Assembly: GCA_005408345.1 (NCBI GenBank)
Contig: SEMN01000064.1
Location: 496,001-560,000 of the forward strand
Length of the DNA: 64,000 bases
From: Macquaria australasica
Lineage: Eukaryota; Chordata; Actinopteri; Centrarchiformes; Percichthyidae
Direction of reading: 5' to 3'
The position numbers were made by a program, and so were the translations under genes. Under the pieces are notes generated by a model, which had not been told where the DNA came from, searched no databases, and was given only the letters and a program-made list of their open reading frames with translations. Shown here piece after piece: positions 27,101-36,907 of the stretch. The stretch's first letter is position 1, and each line of letters begins with the position of its first letter.

Positions 27101-30100
27101 TCTTCTCCGAGTGAGCGTCTCCTTCTATGCATTGATGTGTTAAAATTTACTGGGCTGTTTCCAGCTCCGTCACCCCAAATACATCAGCTGACAGCAGCCT
27201 CAGTGCACAGCTCTAAGAGGCCTTCACAGACACCCAAAGTGCAGAGCGGAGGCCTGAGGGCTTTCACTCAGCTAAACACAACATCCCTCTGTGTGCAGCT
27301 CACTGACCACCGTTGTCATCAGAGAAGGATGGGACAGCAGAGTCCCCCCGAACTCTCCGGATCTGGACCCAGGATGCCTGTGCAGCCTTCGGACACCTGC
27401 GGGGGACTGTGAATGTCTCTGTGATGGGACTGAGGGACGGGGATGGTAATGAACACACAGTCATTCATCAGCCATCCATGGCATTGCTCCCATTCAGATA
27501 CAGATACCCACTGAGACACAAAGCCCCAGCTGCCTCAAGTGGCAGCCTTACACACAACATTGAGCACCAATGCAACACAGCTCCATTTAGCACTTTAAGA
27601 AACGCCCTGTCACAGCGGCCAAAGTGCCTCTCTATACATCCCTCTGCACGGTCGCACGCACAATGGACACAAGTGGATTCATCATGTGTTTAAAAGGAGA
27701 GGCATAATTTAGATTACCACATGTTGACAGAGCCAAATGCATTTCAGATCTGGCGTTTGATTTTAAATCACTTTCTACAGCTTTATAGTCTGTTATCAGA
27801 CGTAAATCAAAACTACTTTTGGCTTGCCAGGTTGTGAAAGACTCCTCTGGCAGGTGTTGACCCTCCAGCAGGACACATTCAGCTCTGTAAAGTAATAGTT
27901 TGGGGAATATGCTTATTTGCTTTCTTTTAGGAAGTTAGATGAGAAGACTGATACCACTCTCACGTCTGTACAGTAAATATATAAAAAAATATGACGTTAC
28001 AGCCAGCAGCTGGTTAGCTTAGCTTAGCATAAAGACTGGAAACAGCTAGCCTGGCTCTGTCTGAAGGTAACAAAATCCACCTTCCAGCACCTCTAAAGCT
28101 CACTATAACATTAAGATTTCTCATTAGTTTAATCTGTCCAAAAATCTAAACATAAAAAACGTCAAGTTGTGGTTTTACAGGGGGTTATTTTGTTTGGCAG
28201 AGAGCAGTGACTTCTGTGAATTGTCATGTTTAAACTTTTTACAGATTAAACAAACAAAACACGACATGTTATTTACTTAGCTTTAGAGGTGCTGGTAGGT
28301 GGATTCTTTTACCTTAAGACATAGCCAGGCTAGCTGTCCCCCCCCCCCGCCCCCCCATTTCCATTCATTATGCTAAGCTATGCTAAGCTAAGCGGCTGCT
28401 AGCTGTAGCTTCATATTGAGAGTGGTATCCGTCTGCTCATCTAACTCTAACACTTATTAACATGTGTAACTGCAGACTTTATCGCTTATTCGAACAAGTA
28501 TTTATTAATAGAGTTACCAACATTTATAACTGCATTATCACCAAATAGAAAGGATAAATACCAGCCTGAGGGATTCTACACAACCTGGCAACCCAAAAGT
28601 TGGCTCATTACAGATCTATCACTGATCTGATCAAAAGCATTAGTAAATGATTTATTGATCTAATGCTGAAAGGATTAGTTGAGAAAATAGCTCACAACTA
28701 CTTTCATAATAGATTTATCATTTTTAAGTTGTTTATCTTGCAACAAACCTGATCCCGGCTTTTGCATTTGCTGCCTTTCTTCGTTTTATATCACTGTAAA
28801 TGGAATATTTGGGGTTTTTTGGACAAAACTAAGCATTTGAAGAGGTCATTTTGGGCTTTTTGTGAGAGCGCAAGGTGATTGTGATGCCATTTTGTTTACT
28901 CTTTTCTGACATTTTATACACTAAACAGTTAACCGATTGACTAGAAAATGACAGATTTACTGACAATGAAAATAATCGTTAGTTGCATCACTAATTGATT
29001 GATTTATCAACCATTAATAAAGGCACCTTATGAACCCCTGACTTATCAGAAAGTGATATTGATTTATCTCTGCCCACATATTCAAATAGACAGTTGCTGG
29101 TGGAAGAAATAGGGAAGAGGCGTTCGGCTGTAGTACTTATAATTCTGGTGATTGTGCATCAGGGCATTCAGACTATAAAAGCGTGGGAGAGCACAGCAGA
29201 AAAAGTGAGTATCACCTACATCAATGAGGAGAGAAAAAACTGCACTACATACAGAGGATGTGTCAAAGTTAAAATGAATCACGTCCCGTTCCAAAAAACA
29301 CTCCCCTGGCTTTTGGACAGTGAATAATCGAGCAGCGAAAAATTCTCATATTAGCCCACTTTGGAGTTCCTCGTGACTCTGGGTAAGTCAGCAGTTGCAG
29401 CACTACACGACTGCGTGGAGGCCTGTAGGAAGAAGCTCCCGAGCCGAACAAACCAATTACACCCCTGTCAAGGCCGTGGAACAGCACTGCATCATGCCCA
29501 CAGAGACACCACTGTCACATTGCATGGCGTTAATGTGGCTCAGTAGACCGTCGACTGATGAGCCATGAGACCTGGCATGTGTGGCACGGCCATAGCCCTA
29601 CCATTAAGTGTTGATTCTCCTTTATTAAGGAGGCAGTGTTGCTAAAACAAAGGCCTGCCCCGGTCCACACGCACTCAATTGTTGAAGCATGTGACTCATG
29701 TTTGATTGCAGTGAGTGTTAAGGCTGCAGGGCTGGGCCGCTTTTACCCCATGACTCTCCCTTGGAGCTGGGGCAGCCTCCAGGACTGCTGTAGAGTATTT
29801 ACACATTCCTCCCGGGGCGGAAACACAGCCCATTAGCATCACATGCTAACATGCCTGTGGACACAGAGGAGGCACACACCAGCTCTTTGCATGACATGGT
29901 AAAGTAAGAACAATTCATGTGTTTCCTCAAGTGCCTTTCAGGGAGGTTTATTTTGACATCCTTTGAAGTGAAAATACAAGATTAACCCTTTTTTAAATAA
30001 CTCAGCTTCACTGAGAATCCTGTAACACTTTAGCATTTATAAGCACAGCTTTTAATAAATCTTTATTAATGTATTTGTCAACAACTTTAACTCCTCCTGT

Positions 30101-33100
30101 GGGCACCCATAACTGTAGGCTGGTGTGTAAACAGATAATGAATGACAATATAGTAAAACACAGTTGTAATAGTATAAAATCTGTCTGCAGACTTGATGAC
30201 TTGGTTTATGAAACAAATATATTAATAAACACTTGTATCGGCTTAAAACTACATTATAATGTGTATAAACCATTTATTAGTTGTTTGAATGCTGCTTATA
30301 TAGAGGGAGTTGAAGTAAAGTGATACAGATATGGAAATATGTTGATTTAGTGAGGATTATTTCTTGAGGAAGGATGATTAACACTGAAGCAATGCCATGC
30401 AGTAGCATTCTTGGGCAGCTTGTTGCAACAGGGCAGCAGGGCTCTGGAGGAGACGGCGACGGAGCCGTCAGTGTGAAAGTGGGCAGACTCGGCTGGCGAG
30501 CCCGGACTGCCTTCGATAATTACAGGAAAAGGATCAACCTAGTTGCACAATGGGCGAAGCATTAGCGAACGACTGTCTGTCAGTCTCAATAAACATGAAC
30601 TCTCCTCACAAAAAGACGCACGCGCTCAATGAAACTGGCACACTTTGTTAATTAAAGAGGTGAATGTGCAGCTGGCCGCCACGGCTGTGGCTTTGTTTCC
30701 ACGTGTCAGAGTTAGTGAGAGGAAGAGCTGCTGAGATATCATCTGCCGTTCATATAAATGTTTATTGAAGTTTTATTCTACCTGAGAAGTGGACCAGGGA
30801 CTCTTAATTAAAGCAGCACCTGAAGTGAGTTGAGTTCTCACTGGGAGACAAGGTGATCTTTTACACTGAGATGCACAAACATTTTGATTATCTGAAAAAT
30901 CTGATTGGTTGAAACAACTTGTTTAGACTATCTGATGTAAAATCTGACATAAAACACTTTTTAATAAGGCACCCTTTATGAAACGTGTATATGTTGTAAC
31001 TAATGGCCTTATAAATGGTTGATAAATCATTTACTAATGCTTTCTAGATACGTTATAAGCCATTATAAGAACAATTTTTGGGTTGCCAGGTTGTGAGAAA
31101 TGCCTTTAGCTGGTGTTTTTCCTTTCCACTTGGTAATAATGCAGGTATTAATGCTAAAAAGTGCCTATGTCTGGAATTATAAGTGCTAAGAAGTCATTAT
31201 TAAATGGTTTTAATCATCTAGTCTGTCATTAATAAAGAGTTTTAATAATCAAATATACAGCTGAAAGTGTAGATAACTTGTAAATAAGTGGATTTTGGTC
31301 CAGGTTTTTCTAGAAATACGTGGTCAAAGGATCTCACCAGTCAACGGGAGTTTTCACAACCTGGCAACTCAAAAGTTGTTCTCATTGATGATTTATAACT
31401 CATCTATAGCATAAAGCATTAGTAAATGATTTATTAACCGTTAATAAAGCCATTAGTTACAATTTATAACTCTTATGAAGGGTATCTTATTAGAAAGTGG
31501 TACTTATATTAGTGGTATTTATCAGAAAGATGGTTTTTTGAACTTTTTGCAGATTTGTGCACTCGTATAATAATACATCTTCAGGCTGTGCAGGTCAGAC
31601 AGGGAGGAATCATGTTCATATCTGCACTCACAGTTTTTTGTTCCAGACCAAACAAAAAACTGTTACTTAAAACTTTCAGAGGTTGGAAAACTTTTGTTGA
31701 ATTCAGTCAGTCTGTGGGAGTAAAAAAAAAAAAAAAAAAAAAAAAGAGCGTAAACTGGAGGACGAAGGCGGAGGCGGGCAGGATGATGCAGACAAAGCGT
31801 CGGGCCAAACTCATTGATCAGCAGCGAACGCTGTTCCTCCCTCGCTGTCCTTGTTCATCCGAGTTTCTGCTTTTCAACCAGATGCAATTTGCTGCTGTTT
31901 GGTGAGCCAGAGGAGGTTTCCTGATGACTCAAGGTGCAAACTAGGAACTCACGACAGAGTGGTTAATGTATTCAGAGCATGAATTCACCTCTCTCCTGTC
32001 GACTAGTGGACTGGTTTTTCTGACACGAGAAGGTGAAGAAAAGCTGATTTGAAGAAGATATTTTACGGCTACATTAGATTAGATATTCCTCTTTCCTGAT
32101 AGCAAGTGTTGTTTTCAAAGAGATTTTATTTGCTTGTGAGTTTCCCTCAGGGTGTCTTCAAGTTTCATCAAGTAAAAGTGGAGACATTTTAAGATCTCTT
32201 TCAGTGCTGGCTGCAGTTAAATAACACTGAGGCCAATTTTGTAACTGAAATAAAACTGCACAGCAGTCAGATTGTGTTGATTTCTCACTAAAAATACAGA
32301 ACACTAAGAAACCGCCGCGTTTATATGGGCTGTAAATCTGCCTTTAACCATTAAAATGCTATATTTAACTATATTTGAGAGCTTTAACTTCTCCACAGAG
32401 AAATGAGCAAACAGCAAGTTTCTGTTTAGTCTTTCTCTTTTTATCTTTCATCACTGAAGCTCTGGTTTTATTCACACATGTCAACATCCGTGTTCCTCTG
32501 CTTATCCATATCACCTAGATATGACTCAGTAATTGTAAACAGTATGGTTGCTCTGTGTGTGAATAAAGAATGTTCACTTTCAATCACAACAACATTATGA
32601 AGAAACCATGAACTCATATAAGACACATCCAGAGTGCTATGTGTACATTTTCCAATCAATACAACAACAAAAAAAGTCCACATGATAAATATGAATTAAA
32701 TAGGTTTTTGAGACAAAGCAAACGAACTTAAACACATCAAAATTAAACACCTAGGGCTGCAACTGACAATTGTTTTCTAGAAAGATAGTGAGAAAATGTC
32801 CATCACAGTTTCATCTTCAAATGTCTTGTTTTGTCCGACCAACAGTCCAAAACTCAAAGATAATCAGGTAACAATGGTGTAAAACTGAAAAGGGCAGGAA
32901 ATAATAAAAAAAATTACTTGAACGATTACTCGATTATGAAAAAATTGCAGACTATTTTTCTGTTAATCGACAGAAATAGTGGCAGCTCTATGAACAACCA
33001 TTTCAATTTTGATCATCACCAGAATATTTCAGGGTTTTGTTGAGCCATTTCATGGAAAATGAACTTAAATCATCTACAGCTGAAACAATCACTGCAATTA

Positions 33101-33970
33101 ATCAATTGACATAAACAATTGACGTAATTGTTTGCTCAATGTGCAGACATTCTCAGTTTCCAGCCTCTCCAACGTGAGGATTTGCTGTTTTATATGATTG
33201 TAAACTGAATATCTTTAGGTTTTGGTCTGTTGGTCGGACAAAACAAGACATCTGAAGACATTTGAAGACGTCACCTTGGGCTCTGGGAAACTGTGATGGA
33301 CATTTTTTGTTATTTTCTGACATTTTATAGGACAAAATAACCTAGACCTAACTGAGAAAATAATCAGCAGGACAATCAATGATGAAAATAATCATTAGTT
33401 GCAGCCCTAGTTTGTACTCTGCAAAAGAAAACAGGACTCACTTTCCACTTCATCCTAATCTGTTTTCCTCCTAAACATTTTTGAATCTGTCAGAGGACGA
33501 AAAACACTTCCCAACTGTGCAACAAAAGATCTTTGGATTCTAGATAAACGAGACGCAACATACGATTAATTTAGTTTAAAAAAAATTATTCATGTCCATA
33601 TACAGAATATCAACATCCTCAAAGACTAAATAGAGCTCTTCTGCACATGGAAAACTGTGTGACAGACTCCTCATAAACACAACATATAGAGAGATAAATC
33701 AACAGTCACTGTCTCCATCTAATAGAAGTTTAGTTCATCACAACGTGAGCCTTACAGTGTGTCAGTCTGCAAAGAAGTTCATGATTTGCAGGTAAGTTGT
33801 TGTTGGTTTAAAAACTGAGATTCAGTGCATCACGTGAGCTTCCTTGTAATTAGTGACTGTTTTAGGACAGTGCAGTCTACCTAAAGATAAAACAAAGACT
33901 CTCTTTCTGCAAGTTTTAACACAGGCTTCAATGTTCAGAAGATTAAGAGGTGAAGGGGGGCAAACTCCCC

Positions 33971-34021
<51 letters not shown>

Positions 34022-34857
34022 CCTCAACCTCATCCTCAGACCCATGCAGACTCAGCCACCCCAGGGCAAAAGCACAGACAGGACGGGGAGGCAGGGGCCC
34101 TCTGCAGGACACAAACACCACAACATGAAAGATATTAATACTAAATCACTTTAACCTAAAGATTGAAGTAGCAAAAAATAGATAAAATCTGCAAAAGCAC
34201 ACACCGACTATCCATTTGCATCATTGCAAGTCTCTCTTTTGGGGTTTTTTCTCTACTCATGGATGATGTAGCCACAACAAAAAACACATCCTTTGTCAGA
34301 ACAATGGCAACATCCTCTGCCTGTCCTAAAAAATTACCTGCATGACTGATCCAACAAAGAGGATCCTCACTCAGTCATGTTTTTGTGTTTACACAGTGGC
34401 TCATTAATGCATTAAACCGTTGCATAGGCTATATGTGGAGAGGATAAACACACCTGCAACTAAAAAGGAGGGGAGGTCAGTCCAGGCGCTGTTTACCAGG
34501 CCCTGTGCACTGTCCTAGTCATTGTGCAGCGGCATAAAAGACTCAAAATTAATGTAAAACCCTGAGGAAAGGTGAGGAGGACACACCTACAAATCCTTTA
34601 TTTACTATTGCTCGACCGAAACTAGACAAGGCTGTAGCCTACTGTCGTCTCCAGTATCGCCTGCAGAGGTGGATCTTTCTGTTTCTCCCCTGAACACACA
34701 AGCACACACGGTACCTGAGGAATTCTTGCAGACAGGTGTCACAGAACCGATGTCCACAGGTAGACACTTGGACCGGCTCCCGCATCGCCTTGCTGCAGAG
34801 GGGACACTGGAAGCGTCTCTTTGGCTTTTCCAGAAACTTGTAATCAAACCCGGGCAT
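223..34857 (-). CDS. traf4: TRAF4, RING/zinc-finger signalling adaptor (3'-partial)
   Basis: Coding exons, in transcript order, are 34857-34715, 7167-7116, 3556-3452, 3272-3111, 1732-1571 and 378-223. They join in frame over 780 bases (260 codons). Residues 1-65 form a TRAF-type RING with ligands C18, C21, C34, H36, C39, C42, C54 and D57. Residues about 101-260 form three TRAF-type zinc fingers, one per exon, each rich in CPxxC and CxxH spacing. Human TRAF4 is about 470 residues, so the MATH/TRAF domain is missing because the window ends. TRAF4 is known as an adaptor and E3-type protein at tight junctions and in TGF-beta, NF-kB and neural-crest signalling. The start ATG has G at -3. Teleosts can carry traf4a and traf4b. 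The nek8/tlcd1 linkage suggests traf4a, but I did not test this. Confidence 0.95.
379..1570 (-). other. traf4: traf4 intron 5
   Basis: This is non-coding sequence. It contains a hAT-like short element at about 750-1066. The open frame at 1201-1563 has no family resemblance. Confidence 0.85.
750..1066. repeat. hAT-like short element copy
   Basis: It has the family marks: a TAGAGCTGNAAC-like end, an internal TGTCTTGTTTTGTTCGACCA block, AACCCAAAGATAT, and a second end with an ATCGATT run. A possible outer end occurs at 655. Confidence 0.5.
1571..1732 (-). CDS. traf4: traf4 coding exon 5 (TRAF-type zinc finger 2)
   Basis: It encodes residues 155-208, starting NHQGVCPQESVYCENKCG and ending EFVFDTIQ. 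It is 162 bp and phase 0, the same length as exon 4, consistent with one exon per duplicated finger. The donor is CAG|GTCAG. Confidence 0.94.
1968..2425 (-). repeat. Long TACTCAAGT-type teleost repeat
   Basis: From AAGTAAAAGTCTGGCATTC to ACATTCCACCCCTG, it carries alternating AAGTAC/TACTT motifs and GTAGTGGAGTAAAAAGCAC. Its 3' part is repeated in the opposite orientation at about 36550-36735 and 54658-54880. Confidence 0.6.
2432..2610. repeat. hAT-like short element fragment
   Basis: It starts TAGAGCTGAAACAATTGG and continues with TTGATTAATTGATCAACAG and a degraded interior. Confidence 0.45.
3111..3272 (-). CDS. traf4: traf4 coding exon 4 (TRAF-type zinc finger 1)
   Basis: It encodes residues 101-154 (GHFSTCAFNVIPCPNRC and following, ending GEAYE). 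The cysteine and histidine spacing is that of a TRAF-type zinc finger. The exon is 162 bp and phase 0 at both ends; the acceptor is CCCTCAG|GGC and the donor GAG|GTAAAC. Confidence 0.94.
3452..3556 (-). CDS. traf4: traf4 coding exon 3
   Basis: It encodes residues 66-100 (IYPDPELEQQILALPIRC and following), the linker and start of the zinc-finger region. The acceptor is CTCTTCAG|ATC and the donor CTGCAG|GTGAG; both ends are phase 0. Confidence 0.93.
4679..4858. repeat. Fold-back repeat, right half
   Basis: It carries TTTAGAGGAGCTGGTAGGCG, GCCAGGCTAGCTGTT and TATGCTAAGCTAGGCT and ends CTATCCCTTTAA, matching the right arm of the copy at 27888-28449. Confidence 0.55.
5039..5098. repeat. (GA)30 microsatellite
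   Basis: An uninterrupted GA dinucleotide run. Confidence 0.97.
6838..6975. repeat. Interspersed repeat (CTGGTCCAGACTGAAATATC type)
   Basis: It contains CTGGTCCAGACTGAAATATC, CTACTGGATGGATTGACATG and CATTAGCATTTAGCTCAAAG, a combination common in teleost genomes. The second half recurs at about 9398-9535. Confidence 0.5.
7116..7167 (-). CDS. traf4: traf4 coding exon 2 (52 bp, end of RING)
   Basis: It encodes EGVFKCPEDQLPLDYAK, with the last RING ligands C54 and D57. The acceptor TTGTTGCAG|T completes the AG-T serine codon 48, and the donor is AAG|GTACG. At 52 bp it is not a multiple of three, so skipping it would shift the frame. Confidence 0.92.
8228..8330. repeat. hAT-like short element fragment (one end)
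   Basis: It contains GACATTTTATAGACCAAAC, a TTAATCGAGAAAATAATCTG stretch, GATAATGAAAATAATC and a GCTGCAGCCC end. Confidence 0.5.
9398..9535. repeat. Interspersed GCATGCTAA/GTTAGCAT repeat
   Basis: AGCATGCTAACTTGCTGAAC, CATGTTAGCATGCTAATG and TTAGCATTTAACTTAAAG then CACAGAGCGG form a recognisable teleost interspersed sequence, sharing its end with 6925-6966. Confidence 0.5.
9547..9897. repeat. hAT-like short elements, composite
   Basis: Stacked ATCGATT/ATTAAT stretches, GGGCCGTTAGACAAAACAAG and a GTTAGTTGCAGCCCTA terminus suggest two degraded copies side by side. Confidence 0.45.
11338..11400. repeat. hAT-like short element, one end
   Basis: TAGAGCTGCAACAATTAGTC is followed by GATTAATCGATTAGTCCATT. 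The rest of the element is not recognised. Confidence 0.5.
12664..13085. repeat. hAT-like short element copies, composite
   Basis: CTCTTGGTCGGACAAAACGA and a second TACTCGGACAAAACAAGC block, plus an ATTAGTTGCAGACC end, indicate at least two partial copies. Confidence 0.5.
14063..14091. repeat. (GT)n microsatellite
   Basis: An almost pure GT run of about 13 units. Confidence 0.9.
15850..16245. repeat. Fold-back repeat, both arms
   Basis: The left arm (AGTTCGACATTTGGGGAAAT, GATTAATACCACTC) and right arm (GAGGTGCTGGTAGGAGGATA, GAGAGTGGTATCAATCTGC) are inverted relative to each other. Confidence 0.6.
17680..18034. repeat. Fold-back repeat, both arms
   Basis: GATTGATACCACTCTCATG and ACAGCTAACCTGGCTCTATC form the left arm. 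TATGCTTAACTAAGCTAACG and AAAATGTCAAACTATTCC form the right end. Confidence 0.6.
21097..21169. repeat. (GT)36 microsatellite
   Basis: An uninterrupted GT dinucleotide run, the longest in the window. Confidence 0.97.
21855..21935. repeat. hAT-like short element fragment
   Basis: ACCAAACAATGAATGGATTA, then ATCGATAATGAAAATAATC and ATTAGTTGC. Confidence 0.45.
22950..23298. repeat. hAT-like short element, near full length
   Basis: It begins TAGGGTTGCAACTAAAAATT and ends near ATCGGCCCTA. The interior has TAAAATGTCAGAAAATAG, an A-run, TTGTTTTGTCCGTTCAAAC and AACCCAAAGATG. Confidence 0.6.
23757..23776. repeat. (AGC)n short tandem repeat
   Basis: About six AGC units. Confidence 0.8.
24230..24350. 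repeat. hAT-like short element, internal fragment
   Basis: TTTTGTCGGACCAACAGTCC and AAATCTTAGAGG match the family interior; no ends are seen. Confidence 0.4.
26388..26680. repeat. hAT-like short element
   Basis: It runs from TACAGCTGACACG through TTTTAGACAAACAAGCTAA and TCTTATAGACAAAATG to AATGAAAATAACTGCAGCC. Confidence 0.5.
27888..28449. repeat. Fold-back repeat, near full length
   Basis: Left arm: GATACCACTCTCACGTCTG, GTTAGCTTAGCTTAGCATAA, GCACCTCTAAAGCTCACTA. Right arm: TTTAGAGGTGCTGGTAGGTG, TATGCTAAGCTAAGCGGC, GAGAGTGGTATC. The arms are reverse complements with a loop of roughly 150 bases, so a single strand could fold into a long hairpin. Confidence 0.65.
28656..28999. mobile_element. 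hAT-like short element flanked by TGATTTAT
   Basis: Family interior (GGGGTTTTTTGGACAAAAC, AATGAAAATAATCGTTAG, TTGCATCACTA end). Direct copies of TGATTTAT lie at 28648-28655 and 29000-29007. Removing one copy plus the insert restores the sequence of the outer element as seen intact near 31425-31455. Confidence 0.6.
30955..31505. mobile_element. Intact inverted-repeat (MITE-like) element
   Basis: The left arm (GTAACTAATGGCCTTATAAA, AAATCATTTACTAATGCTTT) is the approximate reverse complement of the right arm (AAAGCATTAGTAAATGATTT, AAAGCCATTAGTTAC). TGCCAGGTTGTGAG and ACAACCTGGCAAC mirror each other further in. No coding capacity is seen. Confidence 0.6.
31722..31745. repeat. Poly-A run (24 bases)
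   Basis: An uninterrupted A homopolymer. Confidence 0.95.
32752..32991. mobile_element. hAT-like short element with both termini
   Basis: It begins TAGGGCTGCAACTGACAATT and ends GTGGCAGCTCTA. The flanks TAAACACC and TGAACAAC agree at six of eight positions, compatible with an aged 8-bp duplication. Confidence 0.6.
33075..33410. mobile_element. hAT-like short element
   Basis: It runs from TACAGCTGAAACAATCACTG to CATTAGTTGCAGCCCTA, with TTGGTCGGACAAAACAAGAC inside. Confidence 0.55.
33972..34020. repeat. (CA)24 microsatellite
   Basis: An uninterrupted CA run close to the traf4 exon 1 donor side of intron 1. Confidence 0.95.
34715..34857 (-). CDS. traf4: traf4 coding exon 1 (start codon, RING N-terminal part)
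   Basis: It encodes residues 1-47 plus two bases of codon 48, starting MPGFDYKFLEKPKRR. It carries RING ligands C18, C21, C34, H36, C39 and C42. The donor is CTCAG|GTACCG on the minus strand. Confidence 0.93.
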
Positions 34858-35310
34858 CGCTACAGGTTCCGTCGATATTTCTCGGCCTTCAGCTGCAGGT
34901 TAAAGGTATAATTGTCCTCTTTGATCCTCCGTTAACCCTCCTACACCCCCTGAAAACGGGGCTATTTAAGCTGCACTGCCGTTTAAGCCTATGAGTAGTT
35001 CATATCACGTCCCTTCCTTTCGACACCGACCGATCGGCTTCAAGGAGGCGAGTCCTCCCCAGTTTTTTCCTCCTGCAGCCCGGCGACTGATGGCAACAAA
35101 AGAGCAAGACGACGCCGTGCAGGAAAAACAGGGCTGCAGACACGATCACAGATCCGTCCTGTGTGTGCAGGTTTACAGCTCAGGGTTAATGTGGCCGTGT
35201 GTGGCCCTCTCTCCCCTCTCCTCAGTGGATGCAGCACTGACACACTGAGCACAACGTATAACCTCTCCGTCTGTTTAGGTGCACCGAGTCCCGCCCCCTC
35301 CTCCGCGCAG
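34858..35310 (-). promoter_or_regulatory. traf4: Likely traf4 5' UTR and promoter region
   Basis: It lies immediately upstream of the traf4 start codon. It is more GC- and CpG-rich than its surroundings and carries a GC-box-like GGGGGCGGGAC on the minus strand at about 35288-35298. The transcription start cannot be fixed from sequence alone. Confidence 0.4.
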
Positions 35311-36549
35311 GAGGAGTCAAGAAGCCGAAACAGTCTGTTGTTCACACCATTTTATCCCTCTGATCTCTCTTTATGGAGCTTTAATTGGGCTTTTGTGTGG
35401 CTTCAGCGTCCTCTAATGAAATGCATTGTTTGTTTTCCCTGTTCATATTTCATTTTTTATTTATTTGGCAGTTAGAAGACCATATATCTTAATAAGTACA
35501 CAAAAACTGGTCATGACTTTAGAAATATGAAACATATATAGTCCTAATTAGAAAGAAAAGATGAGGAAGGTTTTGTTGTTAAGGTTTAAGTCAAATAAAT
35601 GTAAAAATGTAAAATGACCCACTACAGAAGCCTAGAGTCAGAGGTGAGAGGTGCCCTCTGGTGGCAGAGCACACACACACACACAATGAAGAAATATAGT
35701 ATTCTCTCCCTGAATTTCATGTTAAAATATTTCCTTTTATACATACAATAAATCCTGACTGACATTGTTACACTCATAAAAAGAAGAAAACAAACTGGAC
35801 ATAATTTTTTATGACAGCAGAAATAAAGAGCACAATCACATATTTAGATCATTTTTCACCTGCTGTATTGCCACCGGATTACATCATCATTACATCATCA
35901 TACAAGACAACAATGGTAAACGATCCATGTCCTGGGAAAAGGTGTGAACACATCTTAAATAAGGAATAATTACTTCAAAATTATCTTTAAAAAAATTGAT
36001 TGGTTTCTTATTAGAATCTTGATGAAAATTAATGCATATTAATCTACAGTATAACAGCAAATATAATAAGAGTTACAACACTGATGACAGCTATGACATC
36101 GGTTGATTAATGTGAGAATAATAGGGACTGGAGGCAGAATAAAAGCAAAGACTGTAACTGAGAAACCCAGCATTATACTGTAGGTTAGTTATTAACTTTA
36201 ATTTTAAGCTGCTGATGTTGTTATTTAAAGTCAACCATCCCAGTCATGATAAGGATGTTTCATTTGTTGTTTCCAGACATCCATAAGCAGCCACTACAAA
36301 CATCATGTTCTCTGAAAAAGCAGGTAGGCCTAACAGAGAGATGTCTTTATTGAGAACTATCCACTGTGAAACCATCTTCTCATATAACATAAGATTTACC
36401 ACAGGAACTGTCACAGGTTGCATGTTTAATGCTGTTTAAAGTTTCAAAATTGCATCACCTGTGAAGATCATTCTGTCTTTTAGTGCTTTTTTAATATAAT
36501 CACAATAAAAGCTTCAATATAAAATACATCATGGACTACAATATTTCAC

Positions 36550-36735
36550 ACCAGTGGTGGAGAGTAACTAAGAACATTTACTCAAATACTGTACCTAAAT
36601 ACAGTATTTCCATTGTATGGTTACTTTATACTCCACTACATTTTGGAGGGAAATGTTGTACTTTTTACTTCACTACATTTATTTGGCAGCTTAAATTACT
36701 TAGAGTAAAAGACCTGAGAACTTCTTCGAACACTT
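36550..36735 (+). repeat. TACTCAAGT-type repeat fragment
   Basis: AGTGGTGGAGAGTAACTAAG, TTACTCAAATACTGTACC and TACTCCACTACATTTTGGAG; this is the reverse complement of part of 1968-2425. Confidence 0.6.
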
Positions 36736-36907
36736 TGGCTTCGGCAGTTTTCTGTTCTCTTTTCAACTGGTCATCCCATGAATACAGTTTACACAATATA
36801 TAATTAATTAATTAATAATAATAGTAATCATATAATATATACCATCTCATTTAAAATATAATACACATTTCAGTGAGTTACAGCATGAAATCTTCTAAAA
36901 ATTCAAA

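Larger units (their letters stand above)
27762..29060. mobile_element. Nested stack: large inverted-repeat element with two insertions
   Basis: The outer element resembles the intact copy at 30955-31505. Its left arm is about 27762-27887, its middle and right arm 28450-28655, and its end 29000-29060. It is interrupted by a fold-back repeat (27888-28449) and by a hAT-like element (28656-28999). Shared landmarks with the intact copy are TGCCAGGTTGTGA, CACAACCTGGCAAC, AAAAGTTG and AAGCATTAGTAAATGATTTA. Confidence 0.6.
7168..34714 (-). other. traf4: traf4 intron 1, about 27.5 kb
   Basis: This is the intron between the exon 1 donor and the exon 2 acceptor. No open frame inside it resembles a known protein. 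It is a mosaic of hAT-like short elements, fold-back repeats, microsatellites and stretches with no repeat that I recognise (for example 13.1-14.4, 17.0-17.6, 18.1-19.5, 22.0-22.9 and 29.3-29.9 kb). Such stretches are where a long first intron would keep enhancers, but conservation cannot be judged from one sequence. Confidence 0.85.

Noticed and set aside
34961..34970. TTAAATAG as a TATA box for traf4
   Set aside because: Poor match to the consensus and no way to place the transcription start; the nearby GC-rich stretch is the better clue.
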